This document shows positions 28,741-37,282 of a stretch of 56,818 nucleotides of DNA, one piece after another. A program made the position numbers and the translations under genes. The notes under the pieces are model-generated. The model saw only the letters and a list, made by a program, of their open reading frames with translations, searched no databases and had not been told where the DNA came from. Every line of letters begins with the position of its first letter. Positions within the stretch are counted from its first letter, which is position 1. The DNA lies in the NCBI GenBank assembly GCA_946891915.1, contig CAMPNN010000005.1, positions 1-56,818 on the forward strand, given 5' to 3'. Origin of the DNA: an uncultured Bifidobacteriaceae bacterium (GTDB taxonomy: Bacteria; Actinomycetota; Actinomycetes; Actinomycetales; Bifidobacteriaceae).

Positions 28741-29367
28741 TTAACGAGCGTAGTATTCGACGACGTACTGAATGTTGACTTCAACTGGAATCTGATCGAC
28801 TTCCGGCTTACGAGTCAAAGTAGCCTTCAAAGAGGCAAGATTCACATCGAGGTAACCAGGAACTGCTGGCAAAACGTCGCGATGAACGCCTTCTGCAGCC
28901 ATCTGGAATGGAACCATGGTCTGGCTCTTGGCACGAACCTGAATGGTCTGGCCTGGCTTGACACGGTAAGATGGGCGATCAACAAGATTGCCATCAACCA
29001 AAATATGACGATGTACAACAAACTGACGAGCCTGGGCGGTGGTGCGAGCAAAGCCTGCGCGCAAAACCAAAGCATCAAGACGAGTTTCCAAATCGGTGAG
29101 CATTGCGTCACCGGTCTGGCCTGCAGTGTGCGTACCCTTCTCGTAAGCAGCGCGAAGCTGCTTCTCTGAGATGCCGTACTGAGCGCGAAGACGCTGCTTC
29201 TCGCGAAGACGTACTGCGTAATCGGACTCGGTGCGACGACGAGTGCGGCCGTGCTCACCTGGAGCATATGGGCGCTTCTCGAAGATACGCTGAGCCTTTG
29301 GGGTCAAAGCGATGCCGAGGGCGCGAGAAAGACGCACCTGACGGCGAGAACGCTGAATATTAGTCAT
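28741..29367 (-). CDS. rpsD: 30S ribosomal protein S4
   Basis: This 208-residue protein carries the S4 RNA-binding domain (residues about 95-160, TRLDALVLRAGFARTTAQARQ in part, then HRHILVDGNLVDRPSYRVKPG). It starts MTNIQRSRRQVRLSRALG, the form without zinc-binding cysteines. S4 nucleates 30S assembly. In this genome it stands alone, outside the large ribosomal protein operons. AAAGGA lies upstream of the ATG. Confidence 0.97.
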   Translation of the reverse strand: MTNIQRSRRQVRLSRALGIALTPKAQRIFEKRPYAPGEHGRTRRRTESDYAVRLREKQRLRAQYGISEKQLRAAYEKGTHTAGQTGDAMLTDLETRLDALVLRAGFARTTAQARQFVVHRHILVDGNLVDRPSYRVKPGQTIQVRAKSQTMVPFQMAAEGVHRDVLPAVPGYLDVNLASLKATLTRKPEVDQIPVEVNIQYVVEYYAR

Positions 29368-29624
29368 AACTAATCCTTTAATTCTGTCGTTATCTGAACG
29401 GAACGCGAGTCAAACTTTACAATATTCGTTAAAATACTGAAAAATTACTCACGCTGAGCCGGCCTCTCCAGTGCTTCTTCGTGCTAACACACGAACGCGT
29501 AAGTATTAAAACGTTGAAATAACGCCGTAACTACCGCGCGCCGACCCACTGATGGGCTAAGGCTCCAGATGATGCTTACACAAAATAGGCATCGTTCCTA
29601 ATTCTACACACCCGTAAGAATAAA
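29368..29624 (-). promoter_or_regulatory. Long leader upstream of rpsD
   Basis: This 257-bp gene-free space lies before rpsD and after the ABC ATPase stop. Short stems are visible (CCCATCAGTGGG, and CGTTCGTG...CACGAAG). S4 often controls its own operon through leader RNA, so an autoregulatory structure is possible. A defined family match could not be made by eye. Confidence 0.35.
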
Positions 29625-30392
29625 TCAGCAAAGAGATCCGAAGTCCATCGTGTAGGTGCAGTCTGCGCAACTTGCAGCATCTGAATCGTGCGTTACCATC
29701 AGAACCGCCGAACCAAGATTTGCAGCCTCACGCAAAATTTCCATCACTATGCGAGTGTGCTCCGGATCCAAATCGCCAGTAGGCTCGTCCAAAAGCAGAA
29801 GCTTCGGATTATTTATTAGCGCGCGCACAATCATTACGCGACGCATCTCACCGCCAGAAAGCTCCTTTGGATAGCACCACAGCAAATCCTCAATATGTAA
29901 GCGTTTGCAAAAATCGAGCGCACGATTCGAGTAATAATCTTCGCCCTCTGCATTTTCGCTTTTTTGATTTCCGCTATTTTGGTTTTCGCTATTTTGCTCA
30001 TTATTTTTCGCGATTTGCACAGGTAAAAGAATGTTGTTATACACAGTAAGATTCGGCAAAAGCGTCTGCGATTGCGTAACAAAACCCATATTTTTCGCAC
30101 GCAATTCAGATACTTGCGCATCGCTAAATTCGTGCGAAGAAATCTCATTGCCTAAAACAGTTACGATTCCGTGAGTTGGTTTAAGCAGTCCGGCAATCAA
30201 ATTTAGTAAAGTAGATTTTCCGTTTCCTGATTTTCCAACAATCGCCACAAAATCGCCACTATTTAGCGAAAAACTTACGTTATTTACTGCAGAAAATCTG
30301 TGATTCCTACGCATAAATTCTCTAGTTACGCGCGTAAGTTTTAGCACAGCAAGATGCGATTTTTCGCTATTAAGTACTGTCGTTTCGCTCAT
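29625..30392 (-). CDS. ABC transporter ATP-binding protein (MacB/LolD-like)
   Basis: This 255-residue ATPase carries Walker A GKSGNGKST, signature LSGGEMRRVM and Walker B LLLLDEPTGDLD. This pattern is typical of ATPases that drive FtsX/MacB-type permeases by mechanotransmission. A low-complexity insert (NSENQNSGNQKSENAE, about residues 130-146) lies between the Q-loop and the signature and is encoded by short repeats. The gene follows the FtsX-like permease gene by 49 bp, and with the DUF4418 gene forms a three-gene unit. Confidence 0.9.
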   Translation of the reverse strand: MSETTVLNSEKSHLAVLKLTRVTREFMRRNHRFSAVNNVSFSLNSGDFVAIVGKSGNGKSTLLNLIAGLLKPTHGIVTVLGNEISSHEFSDAQVSELRAKNMGFVTQSQTLLPNLTVYNNILLPVQIAKNNEQNSENQNSGNQKSENAEGEDYYSNRALDFCKRLHIEDLLWCYPKELSGGEMRRVMIVRALINNPKLLLLDEPTGDLDPEHTRIVMEILREAANLGSAVLMVTHDSDAASCADCTYTMDFGSLC

Positions 30393-30420
30393 CTAATTAC
30401 TCCCCTTCTACCCTTCTACT

Positions 30421-30454
30421 CTTACTCACCTGCTTCTCCTCTTACTCACCTGCT
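30421..30454. repeat. Duplication across the FtsX-like stop codon
   Basis: CTTACTCACCTGCT occurs at 30421 and 30441, 20 bp apart. The second copy contains the permease stop codon (30442-30444). Confidence 0.7.
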
Positions 30455-31653
30455 CGAAGCGTCAAATACGTTTCGCGCATGGCAATACGCCAAGTAGTAA
30501 GCGCCGAAGCTGCCACAACCGCAATAATCGCAAGCAACACGCTAACAGCCATAAGAGCTAATACCGGCATGGCTGTAACTTCCAAATACGGGAGCTGCAA
30601 TTGCTGCGAAATAAACGAACTATAAGGGAAGAGTATAAGACTCGCGAACGCAACTCCAAGCGCGCCGCCTACTAAACCGAGTATTGCAGACTCTCGTGCC
30701 ACAACGCCCAAAAGCATTTTTCTAGTTGCGCCTAATATTCTAAGCGAAGCAAACTCTTTTTTGCGCTCGTTTACAGAAGTTGCAAAAACCGCAATCAAAA
30801 CAAGCAATCCAACAATCCAAAATGCCACAATTACAAGCGTTAGTGTGCGAGTAAAAACGCCAAGATTAGCCTGAGTAGTTGAGGTAATTCCACCTGGAAA
30901 AACTATGCCAATGCTAGAAAGACCAGTTGTTTTGCGAATATTTGCAGCAACCTGCTTAGCGCTGTAACCTTTGCTTATTTTTACTAAGACTGCCGAGATT
31001 GCTTTTTTTGCGTACTCTTTCGGTATGGCAGTGTGGTGAACTTTCGTTGAATACTCAACTACTTGCGGCACACTTTCGCGGCGCACAAACACCGAATTGT
31101 CAATACTTGTACCAGTTTTTGCGAGTTGAGCAACCACAGGCCATTGGTGGCCAAAAAGCCGAACAGTGTGCTTGTAGGAAACTAGCACGTTTGCTCCAGC
31201 AATCATCTCGCCTTTTTGCAAAGATTTTTTGTGCTGCGAGTAAATCCAAGGACCTATTACAAAATCAGAATCCGGATCAAAACCAATAATCTGCAACTTT
31301 TCTGCGCAGCAACCGGCAGAAAGTGAGGAAATATACGTTTGCGCGCTAGACTTTTGAACTCCCGGCGAACGTTTAACTAAATCTTCAATATTATTGGTGA
31401 AATAAAAAGTGCTTGAACCGCCGTTAGTTAAAAGCGCTTCAGCTTTAGTATGCGTGCCGTTTGGAATAACCATAATGTCGGCTCCCATACGAGCACGCAT
31501 ACTGTTCAAACCTTGTGCAAGATTCATAGAAAGCAGCGAGCCGCCGAAAAATATTGCAGACAGGCATGCGGCAACCACAATAAGTGCGGCAGTTCGCAAC
31601 GACTTTCGCTTAAGATTCTCCAGCGGCAAGCTCTTTAATGTAATAATGCGCAT
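30442..31653 (-). CDS. FtsX-like ABC permease with extracytoplasmic Cys-Cys motif
   Basis: This 403-residue membrane protein has the MacB/FtsX topology: one membrane segment at about residues 22-44, a large extracytoplasmic domain to about 270, then three more segments near 275-300, 328-352 and 365-392. The external domain holds LSAGCCAEKLQIIGFDP with adjacent cysteines C115 and C116, and then a DF-x-I-x-PWI block. These features recur in permeases linked to DUF4418 proteins. The transported substrate is unknown; a metal- or thiol-linked role is inference from the cysteines. It lies between the DUF4418 gene and the ATPase gene. Confidence 0.88.
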   Translation of the reverse strand: MRIITLKSLPLENLKRKSLRTAALIVVAACLSAIFFGGSLLSMNLAQGLNSMRARMGADIMVIPNGTHTKAEALLTNGGSSTFYFTNNIEDLVKRSPGVQKSSAQTYISSLSAGCCAEKLQIIGFDPDSDFVIGPWIYSQHKKSLQKGEMIAGANVLVSYKHTVRLFGHQWPVVAQLAKTGTSIDNSVFVRRESVPQVVEYSTKVHHTAIPKEYAKKAISAVLVKISKGYSAKQVAANIRKTTGLSSIGIVFPGGITSTTQANLGVFTRTLTLVIVAFWIVGLLVLIAVFATSVNERKKEFASLRILGATRKMLLGVVARESAILGLVGGALGVAFASLILFPYSSFISQQLQLPYLEVTAMPVLALMAVSVLLAIIAVVAASALTTWRIAMRETYLTLRAGE

Positions 31654-31679
31654 TGTTTGTGTTCTTTGCTTAAATAAGC

Positions 31680-32090
31680 TTATTTAGCTGCTAATGCGCG
31701 CGCAGTATTGGTGTCGAAATACACGGATACTGCGGAGAAAACTGCAGCAAGCACAGACAGCACAATCAACGTTGGGCGAGTAACCGATGCGCAATGCATC
31801 ATTGGGCTTTTGCACACGCCAATCAGGAAAGTTGGCACTGCAAGCATAAGCAGAGCGTTCACAATTACAGCAATATTCAATCCGGCACGAACCTGCTCAC
31901 TAACGAACAGAGAAATAATGCCGAGAACTGCAATAACAACACCAATGCCGAGCGCCGCGCGACCAGTGTAGTAGCAGGCCATGTGCATGCCACCTTCTGA
32001 CGCACATACTTTAGCGAAGGTCAGAGGCGCGATAGCAATCAGAACACCGAAAACAATCGCTGGAATTGACGCGAATAATTTATTTTTCAT
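31680..32090 (-). CDS. DUF4418 family membrane protein
   Basis: This 136-residue protein has four membrane segments (about residues 6-27, 43-65, 70-92 and 105-125). The loops outside the first and third segments carry C29, M35, H36, M37 and C39 (GGMHMACY), then C93, M97, M98, H99 and C100 (CKSPMMHC). This clustering of Cys, His and Met suggests metal or thiol chemistry. The family has no known function. GAGG lies 9 bases upstream of the ATG. It is the first gene of the unit with the FtsX-like permease and its ATPase, so it likely works with that exporter. Confidence 0.85.
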   Translation of the reverse strand: MKNKLFASIPAIVFGVLIAIAPLTFAKVCASEGGMHMACYYTGRAALGIGVVIAVLGIISLFVSEQVRAGLNIAVIVNALLMLAVPTFLIGVCKSPMMHCASVTRPTLIVLSVLAAVFSAVSVYFDTNTARALAAK

Positions 32091-32515
32091 AATAAATACC
32101 TCATTAAATGTATGTTATTAATTTTTTAGTGTCACATTTTCCTTAATGCAACACGCCTTACGGCACTCACGTTTGCAAGTACCACGTCTTCGCTAAAACC
32201 TGTTCATAAATACGCATTTATAAATTTATAAACACAAATTCATAACTGCACATTTGCAATTACGCATTTATGAACACAAAACCAGCAATGCTTAAGAATT
32301 TAACCAACTTCCCCTTAAGTCACGAATCTTACGCATTACACGTTTTCGTTTCCTTCTATATTTTTTCGTATTGTCAATCAGAAAACAAGTCTTGAATATT
32401 TTGTTTTCGTGTATATAATTGCGCGGTAATCATAACAATATTACAATTAATATTTTAATGTAATCTTCAATAATTACGCATTATTTTGCGAGTAAACTGC
32501 ATAAAACGAAAAATT
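32091..32515. other. AT-rich intergenic region
   Basis: This 425-bp space lies between the DUF4418 gene start and the pcrA stop and has no gene. It contains imperfect ACGCATTTATRAA repeats near 32210-32275 and a plus-strand promoter-like sequence at 32392-32419. The DUF4418 promoter must also lie here; TTGCAT and TAAAAA 17 bp apart on the minus strand are a weak candidate. Confidence 0.5.
32392..32419 (+). promoter_or_regulatory. Candidate plus-strand promoter facing pcrA
   Basis: TTGAAT at 32392-32397 and TATAAT at 32414-32419 are 16 bp apart, close to the vegetative consensus. It points to the right, where no plus-strand gene follows before xpt. It could drive an RNA antisense to the pcrA 3' end. 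Confidence 0.4.
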
Positions 32516-35500
32516 TTACAATTTCTCTATTGGTGCAACTCGAAGCATTAAACGCTTTACGCCGTCGGAGCCAAAATCGACTGTAATGATTGAGTTTCTG
32601 CCCTTATCTTGAGTTGCGAGAACTGTTCCTAAGCCGTAAGTGTCGTGCGTAATTTTGTCGCCAATTTGGAAGTCTTGAATATTTAGATTGTTGTCTTTAT
32701 CCATTACTCCGGAAGATGAGCCAAGTTTCGTTGCGCTTGTTGACGACGCTGATTTTGCCGTGATTTTGCGCGTTTTTACAGCGCTCGACTTTGACCAATT
32801 TGATTTGGACCAATTTGATTTGGATTCGTAAGATTTAGAAGAGTACGACTTGCCGGAGCCGTAAGATCTTCCAGAGCCGTAAGATTTGCTACTTCCGTAA
32901 GACTTGCTACTTCCGTAAGATCTGCTGCTTCCGTAAGACTTGCTACTTCCGTAAGATTTGCCGGAACCGTAAGCGCTGCCGCCGTAAGTTGTTTTTCCAC
33001 TAAACGCATCGCTGTAATCGTCATCCCAGCCACCGAAATCGCTATCAAAATCGCTATCAAAGTCACCGTCAAAATCGCCACCAAAGTCGCCGCCGCGCCT
33101 AGACGAAGCACCCCAGCGATTAACCTCAGTTTCTCTGCGCTTCCAATCAATCAAATTATCTGGAATCTCATCCAAAAACTGGCTTGGAAGCATATCCTGA
33201 GCCTGCCCCCACTGCGCACGCACAGCAGCAAGCGTCACATACAAACGCTGCTTAGCACGCGTAATCCCAACGTAAGCAAGCCGGCGCTCCTCGCAAAGCT
33301 CGCCATCGTCTTCCAAAGCGCGCGAATGCGGAAAAGTGCCCTGCTCCATGCCAGTTAGAAACACAACCGGATACTCCAAGCCCTTAGCCGTGTGAAGAGT
33401 CATCAACGTAACCTTGCCAGTGTCCTCGTTTTCGCCAGGCAACTGATCCGAATCCGCCACAAGCGCCGTCGTTTCAAGGAAACCAGCCACGCTGGCATCC
33501 GGCGTATTTTGCTCATACTCGGCAGCAACCGACTGCAACTGCGACAAATTATCCACGCGTGAAGCATCCTGCGGATCTTCAGAGCGCTGCAAATCCTCCA
33601 GCAAACCGCTGTCCTTCAAAATGCTGTCAATAACTTTCGAAGGCTTCGAATCGTTATCTTGCATGCACGTCATCAAGTTGTGCATAAGCTCGCGGAATTC
33701 TTTGAGTTTGCCTGACGTTCGCGTTGGCATGCCCTCGATTGATTCCAAATGTTCCAAAGCCTGCCAGAAGCTCACTCCTTGCGTTTGCGAGTATTGAGTA
33801 AGCAAAGCCTCTGCGCGAGGCCCAAGTCCGCGCTTTGGCACGTTCAAAATTCGGCGCATATTCACATCGTCGTCCGGGTTTGCCATGGACTGCAAGTATG
33901 CGAGCGCATCCTTTACTTCTCGGCGCTCATAAAACTTCGTGCCACCAACCAGCTGATACGGAAGGCCTGCTTTCATAAGAGCATCTTCCAGCGAACGCGA
34001 CTGCGCATTGGCACGGTACATAATTGCCATATCCGAGTAAGCAACGCCTTCTTCGCCAGCTAATCGCGCTATTTCCTGCGCAACCCAAGCTGCTTCCTGC
34101 TGAGCATTATCCGCAGCGTACCCGGTAATTGGATCACCCTGTCCTAAAGCAGTCCACAATTTTTTAGGCTTGCGACCTTGATTATGCGAAATAACGGCGT
34201 TTGCAGCGTCCAAAATTGTTTGCGTAGAGCGGTAGTTTTGCTCCAGCATAATAGTTGTTGCGTTTGGAAAATCTTTTTCAAAGTCTTGAATATTGCGAAT
34301 ATCTGCGCCGCGGAAAGCGTAAATAGACTGGTCGGAGTCGCCGACGACGGTGATTGATGCAGGAGTGCTATTTTGCTGTGCTGCGCTTGCGTTAGATTGT
34401 GCTGCGCTTGCGTTAGATTGTGCTGCGTTTGCGTTAGATTGTGCTGCGCTTGCGCGAGATTGCTTTACGTCAACTCCCGCAAGCTCTCGAATAAGCTCGT
34501 ATTGCGCGTGATTAGTATCCTGATACTCGTCAACCAAAATATAGCGGAACTTGTGTCGATAGTATTTCGCAACTTCCGGAGCTTCGCGCATAAGCTGCAC
34601 GGTTCGCATGATCAAATCGTCAAAATCAACAGCATTAGCTTGAGCCAAACGATGCTGATATTCCGCATAAATCGTTGCGTACACGGCTTCAGAATTTCCA
34701 GCGTGCGCAATTTGCTGCCCCAAAACTCCAGGCTTGTAATCGTTTGCATACATGTCGAGCTGCTCGCGCCAACTAATCAAACTGTTTTTGCAATCCGAAA
34801 TCTTCCCCAAAATACTACGCGGCGTAAAGCGCTTAATATCAACGTTAAGCTCGGTTGCAATAATTTTTACTAAACGCTCGCAATCGGCGGTATCGTAAAT
34901 AGAAAAGCCCGGTTTTAAGCCAATACTTTGGCCTGACCTGCGAAGTATTTTCACGCATGCTGAGTGGAATGTTGAAACCCACATGCTGCTCGCTTCGCCG
35001 CCAATAAGTTTGCCAAGTCGCTCGCGCATTTCTGCAGCGGCTTTGTTTGTAAAAGTGATGGCGAGAATTTGGCTTGGCCACGCACCTTTTTGGCTTAAAA
35101 TCCAGGCGATTCGGCGCGTAAGAACTCGCGTTTTGCCGCTTCCGGCTCCTGCTCCAATAAGAAGAGCCGGGCCGTCGTATTGCACGGCTTTAGATTGTTG
35201 CGGATTTAAGCCGTCTAGTAGTTTTTGCGCGTCTACTGCAATTCTGGAATGTGAGTAGTTTTGCGGATATTCTTGAGAATAATCTTGCTGATATTCTTGA
35301 GCGTAATCTGCTTGAGCGTAGGTTTCTTGCGGATATTCTTGCGCGTAACCTTCTTGCGCGTAATCTTCTTGCGAAATTGCAGAATCTTCTTGCGCAGAAT
35401 CTTCTTGCACTTGCGCAGGCTCTTGAGCGTAAGCGTCAGCGTATTCGTCGTAACCGCAATTTGCGTAATCACTTGCATCCGCAGCATTCGCATAAAAACT

Positions 35501-35644
35501 CTCGTCCGAATCTGCAGAACCAGCAGCATTCTCATAAAAACTCTCGTCCGAAGCTAACGAATCAACAGGATTCCCCAACAAATCACTCACATACCCGTAA
35601 TCGCTATTTTTCGCACCCATACCTGCACCCGTACCTGCACCCAT
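32516..35644 (-). CDS. pcrA: UvrD/PcrA-type DNA helicase with repeat insertions
   Basis: This 1042-residue protein is a superfamily 1 3'-5' helicase for repair and plasmid or replication restart. Walker A GAGAGSGKTR is at residues 164-173; VDEYQDTNHAQYELI (Walker B), GDSDQSIYAFRGAD and TLHTAKGLEYPVVFL follow in order. A Tudor-like C-terminus (HDTYGLGTVLATQDKG) is typical of PcrA. Three parts are not family-like: an acidic Gln/Tyr-rich N-terminus (residues 1-135), an ASAAQSN repeat around residue 400 inside the helicase core, and a SYGSSK repeat near residues 890-975 preceded by Gly/Asp/Phe repeats. GGAG lies 7 bases before the ATG. Confidence 0.93.
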   Translation of the reverse strand: MGAGTGAGMGAKNSDYGYVSDLLGNPVDSLASDESFYENAAGSADSDESFYANAADASDYANCGYDEYADAYAQEPAQVQEDSAQEDSAISQEDYAQEGYAQEYPQETYAQADYAQEYQQDYSQEYPQNYSHSRIAVDAQKLLDGLNPQQSKAVQYDGPALLIGAGAGSGKTRVLTRRIAWILSQKGAWPSQILAITFTNKAAAEMRERLGKLIGGEASSMWVSTFHSACVKILRRSGQSIGLKPGFSIYDTADCERLVKIIATELNVDIKRFTPRSILGKISDCKNSLISWREQLDMYANDYKPGVLGQQIAHAGNSEAVYATIYAEYQHRLAQANAVDFDDLIMRTVQLMREAPEVAKYYRHKFRYILVDEYQDTNHAQYELIRELAGVDVKQSRASAAQSNANAAQSNASAAQSNASAAQQNSTPASITVVGDSDQSIYAFRGADIRNIQDFEKDFPNATTIMLEQNYRSTQTILDAANAVISHNQGRKPKKLWTALGQGDPITGYAADNAQQEAAWVAQEIARLAGEEGVAYSDMAIMYRANAQSRSLEDALMKAGLPYQLVGGTKFYERREVKDALAYLQSMANPDDDVNMRRILNVPKRGLGPRAEALLTQYSQTQGVSFWQALEHLESIEGMPTRTSGKLKEFRELMHNLMTCMQDNDSKPSKVIDSILKDSGLLEDLQRSEDPQDASRVDNLSQLQSVAAEYEQNTPDASVAGFLETTALVADSDQLPGENEDTGKVTLMTLHTAKGLEYPVVFLTGMEQGTFPHSRALEDDGELCEERRLAYVGITRAKQRLYVTLAAVRAQWGQAQDMLPSQFLDEIPDNLIDWKRRETEVNRWGASSRRGGDFGGDFDGDFDSDFDSDFGGWDDDYSDAFSGKTTYGGSAYGSGKSYGSSKSYGSSRSYGSSKSYGSSKSYGSGRSYGSGKSYSSKSYESKSNWSKSNWSKSSAVKTRKITAKSASSTSATKLGSSSGVMDKDNNLNIQDFQIGDKITHDTYGLGTVLATQDKGRNSIITVDFGSDGVKRLMLRVAPIEKL
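32830..32975. repeat. In-frame 18-bp repeats in pcrA (SYGSSK)
   Basis: The minus strand encodes about eight SYGS-S/G-K/R units in a row. The unit is 18 bp, so gain or loss keeps the frame. Confidence 0.85.
34374..34460. repeat. In-frame 21-bp repeats in pcrA (ASAAQSN)
   Basis: GCGTTAGATTGTGCTGCGCTT recurs about four times as a 21-bp unit and encodes ASAAQSN. It lies within the helicase core, just before the VVGDSDQSIY block. Confidence 0.85.
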
Positions 35645-35832
35645 ACTTACGCTCCATTAATGCTGACAACCTATGCTTTACCTTCGCAAATAAAACGCCC
35701 CCACGTTTTAATTTTGCGCGCATTTAATCAGGTTTACCACATGCTGCAGTCGTTTTTTGCAAGCATTGTGTCACGAACCTGGGTATGCTTGTGCGTACTG
35801 CAATGTAATTGTTACGCAAGAAGGGTCATATC

Positions 35833-36414
35833 GTGCAAGAGTTGGAAAATCGCATTCTAAAAGACGGTATTGTAAAGCCAGGAAACGTGCTAAAAGTAGA
35901 CGCTTTTTTGAACCATCAGTGCGATGTTGCGTTGTTTGACCAAATGGGAGCTGCTTGGGCTGAGCATTTTCGCGATGCTGGCATTAATAAGATTCTTACG
36001 ATTGAGGCTTCCGGCATTGGTATTGCTTGCGTTGCAGCGCGTCATTTCGGCAATGTTCCTGTAGTTTTTGCAAAGAAAGCGCAGTCGATTAATCTTGATG
36101 GCGACCAGTACGTTTCTACTGTTTTTTCTTTTACTAAGCAGCGCGAGTTTCCGGTAATTGTGTCGCGTAAGTATTTGAGTGCGGAAGATCGCGTGCTTAT
36201 TTTGGACGATTTTTTGGCTAACGGCAAGGCTTTGCACGGTTTGATTGATATTTGCGATCACGCTGGCGCTACAGTTGCCGGCATTGGTATTGCGATTGAA
36301 AAGGGATTCCAGGGCGGCGGCGACGAGCTTCGAGCGGCCGGATATGACTTGGATTCGCTTGCTATTGTTGACGCGATGGATCCTAGCGACGGGTCGATTT
36401 CGTTCCGTAAGTAG
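35833..36414 (+). CDS. xpt: Xanthine phosphoribosyltransferase
   Basis: This 193-residue enzyme salvages xanthine to XMP. The PRPP-binding block [16 protein letters not shown] and the Xpt-type blocks [14 protein letters not shown] and [14 protein letters not shown] are present. The GTG at 35833 gives the usual family length, with an AAGAAGG site about 9 bases upstream; an earlier TTG at 35809 is unlikely. No purine riboswitch was recognised in the roughly 120 bp upstream. It is transcribed away from pcrA. Confidence 0.94.
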   Translation: MQELENRILKDGIVKPGNVLKVDAFLNHQCDVALFDQMGAAWAEHFRDAGINKILTIEASGIGIACVAARHFGNVPVVFAKKAQSINLDGDQYVSTVFSFTKQREFPVIVSRKYLSAEDRVLILDDFLANGKALHGLIDICDHAGATVAGIGIAIEKGFQGGGDELRAAGYDLDSLAIVDAMDPSDGSISFRK

Positions 36415-36569
36415 CGCTCCGACCTGCTTTCGCTACACATTGCTCAAGTTATTGCTTAGTGTGGCGCGAGTTTTGGGGGATTTCTCTCCTCGCAATTTTC
36501 TTTTCGATATTCTTGAGTATCGTCTATGAGTTTTGGCTTGCGTTTGGCTGGCGTGTTTCTTGTGCGGCT

Positions 36570-36747
36570 GTGTGAGATAGGAATTACTTATCTCGCAGCG
36601 CTACGCTCCTATACCTTATTCGAACTTAGCGGTTGCATAGTTAAGTTTAGTTTTTTACTTACTTTTTTGCGGAAATAGTTATTTATCAACACGATATTAC
36701 TATCGCTCCGCTTTTATATTGCTCGACAAGCAATTCCTATCTCACAC
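36570..36747. mobile_element. 178-bp element with 20-bp terminal inverted repeats (MITE-like)
   Basis: GTGTGAGATAGGAATTACTT at 36570-36589 is matched by its reverse complement at 36728-36747 with one mismatch. The inside has no gene and is AT-rich on the right. No clear target-site duplication was found at the ends, and no second copy is in this window. A non-autonomous transposable element is the best reading. Confidence 0.6.
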
Positions 36748-36814
36748 TACTAGTAAAACCGCTAGTGTTTTTTGGTGTGGTAGGTGCGTCTAGTGTGGTT
36801 TGCGCAGCAGCACG

Positions 36815-36910
36815 AATGTTAGTGTTCGCTAGTCAGCAAGTACTCAACGTCTGCAGAGCATTAATGTTAAGGTTCACTAAGCAACAAATAATCGACGTTC
36901 GCAGAAGCAT
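36815..36910. repeat. Two 48-bp tandem copies
   Basis: AATGTTAGTGTTCGCTAGTC at 36815 and AATGTTAAGGTTCACTAAGC at 36863 start two related 48-bp units, each ending in GCAGA...GCATT. Confidence 0.65.
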
Positions 36911-36927
36911 TACTGCAAAGCTTCAGA

Positions 36928-37115
36928 AACATTTTCGGGAGATTTTTCTCCGGCGTTTGTTGTCGGTTTGTCTGTTTTTGACCACATTTGCGGGAGAATT
37001 TCCGGCGTTTGTTGTCGCTTTGGCGTTTTTTGGAAACATTTGCGGTAGTTTTTTCTCCGGCGTTTGTTGTCGTTTTGACCGTTTTAGGAAACATTTGCCG
37101 GAAAATTCCTAGCGT
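36928..37115. repeat. CATTTGCGGG...CCGGCGTTTGTTGTC repeats, 4 units
   Basis: Units begin at 36930, 36984, 37037 and 37092, so they step at 53-55 bp. Each has a short stem (GGGAGA...TCTCCGG or CCGGAAAATTCC). They belong to the ACATTTGCCGG family and lie upstream of the thiolase gene. Confidence 0.8.
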
Positions 37116-37234
37116 TTGTTGTCTCTTTCGAATCCGCCGCAACTCACTGAAGCAAGTGCAAATGTGAAGGAAACGAGAAAAATTTTTCGCAAATAGTAAT
37201 TTTGCTGGAAAATACGATAAAGTAGTCCGGTTGG

Positions 37235-37240
37235 TATACT
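37235..37240 (+). promoter_or_regulatory. Candidate extended -10 box of the mevalonate cluster
   Basis: TATACT is preceded by TGG, which resembles an extended -10 box, 43 bp before the thiolase start. No good -35 is present. Confidence 0.35.
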
Positions 37241-37282
37241 GCAATACTGTTGCAATAAACAATTGATTAGGTGGCTAAACAT

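Noticed and set aside
28741..29367. Plus-strand frames opposite rpsD
   Set aside because: They are shadows of the S4 gene.
35700..35832. Purine riboswitch upstream of xpt
   Set aside because: No conserved loop sequences or three-way junction could be recognised in the short leader.
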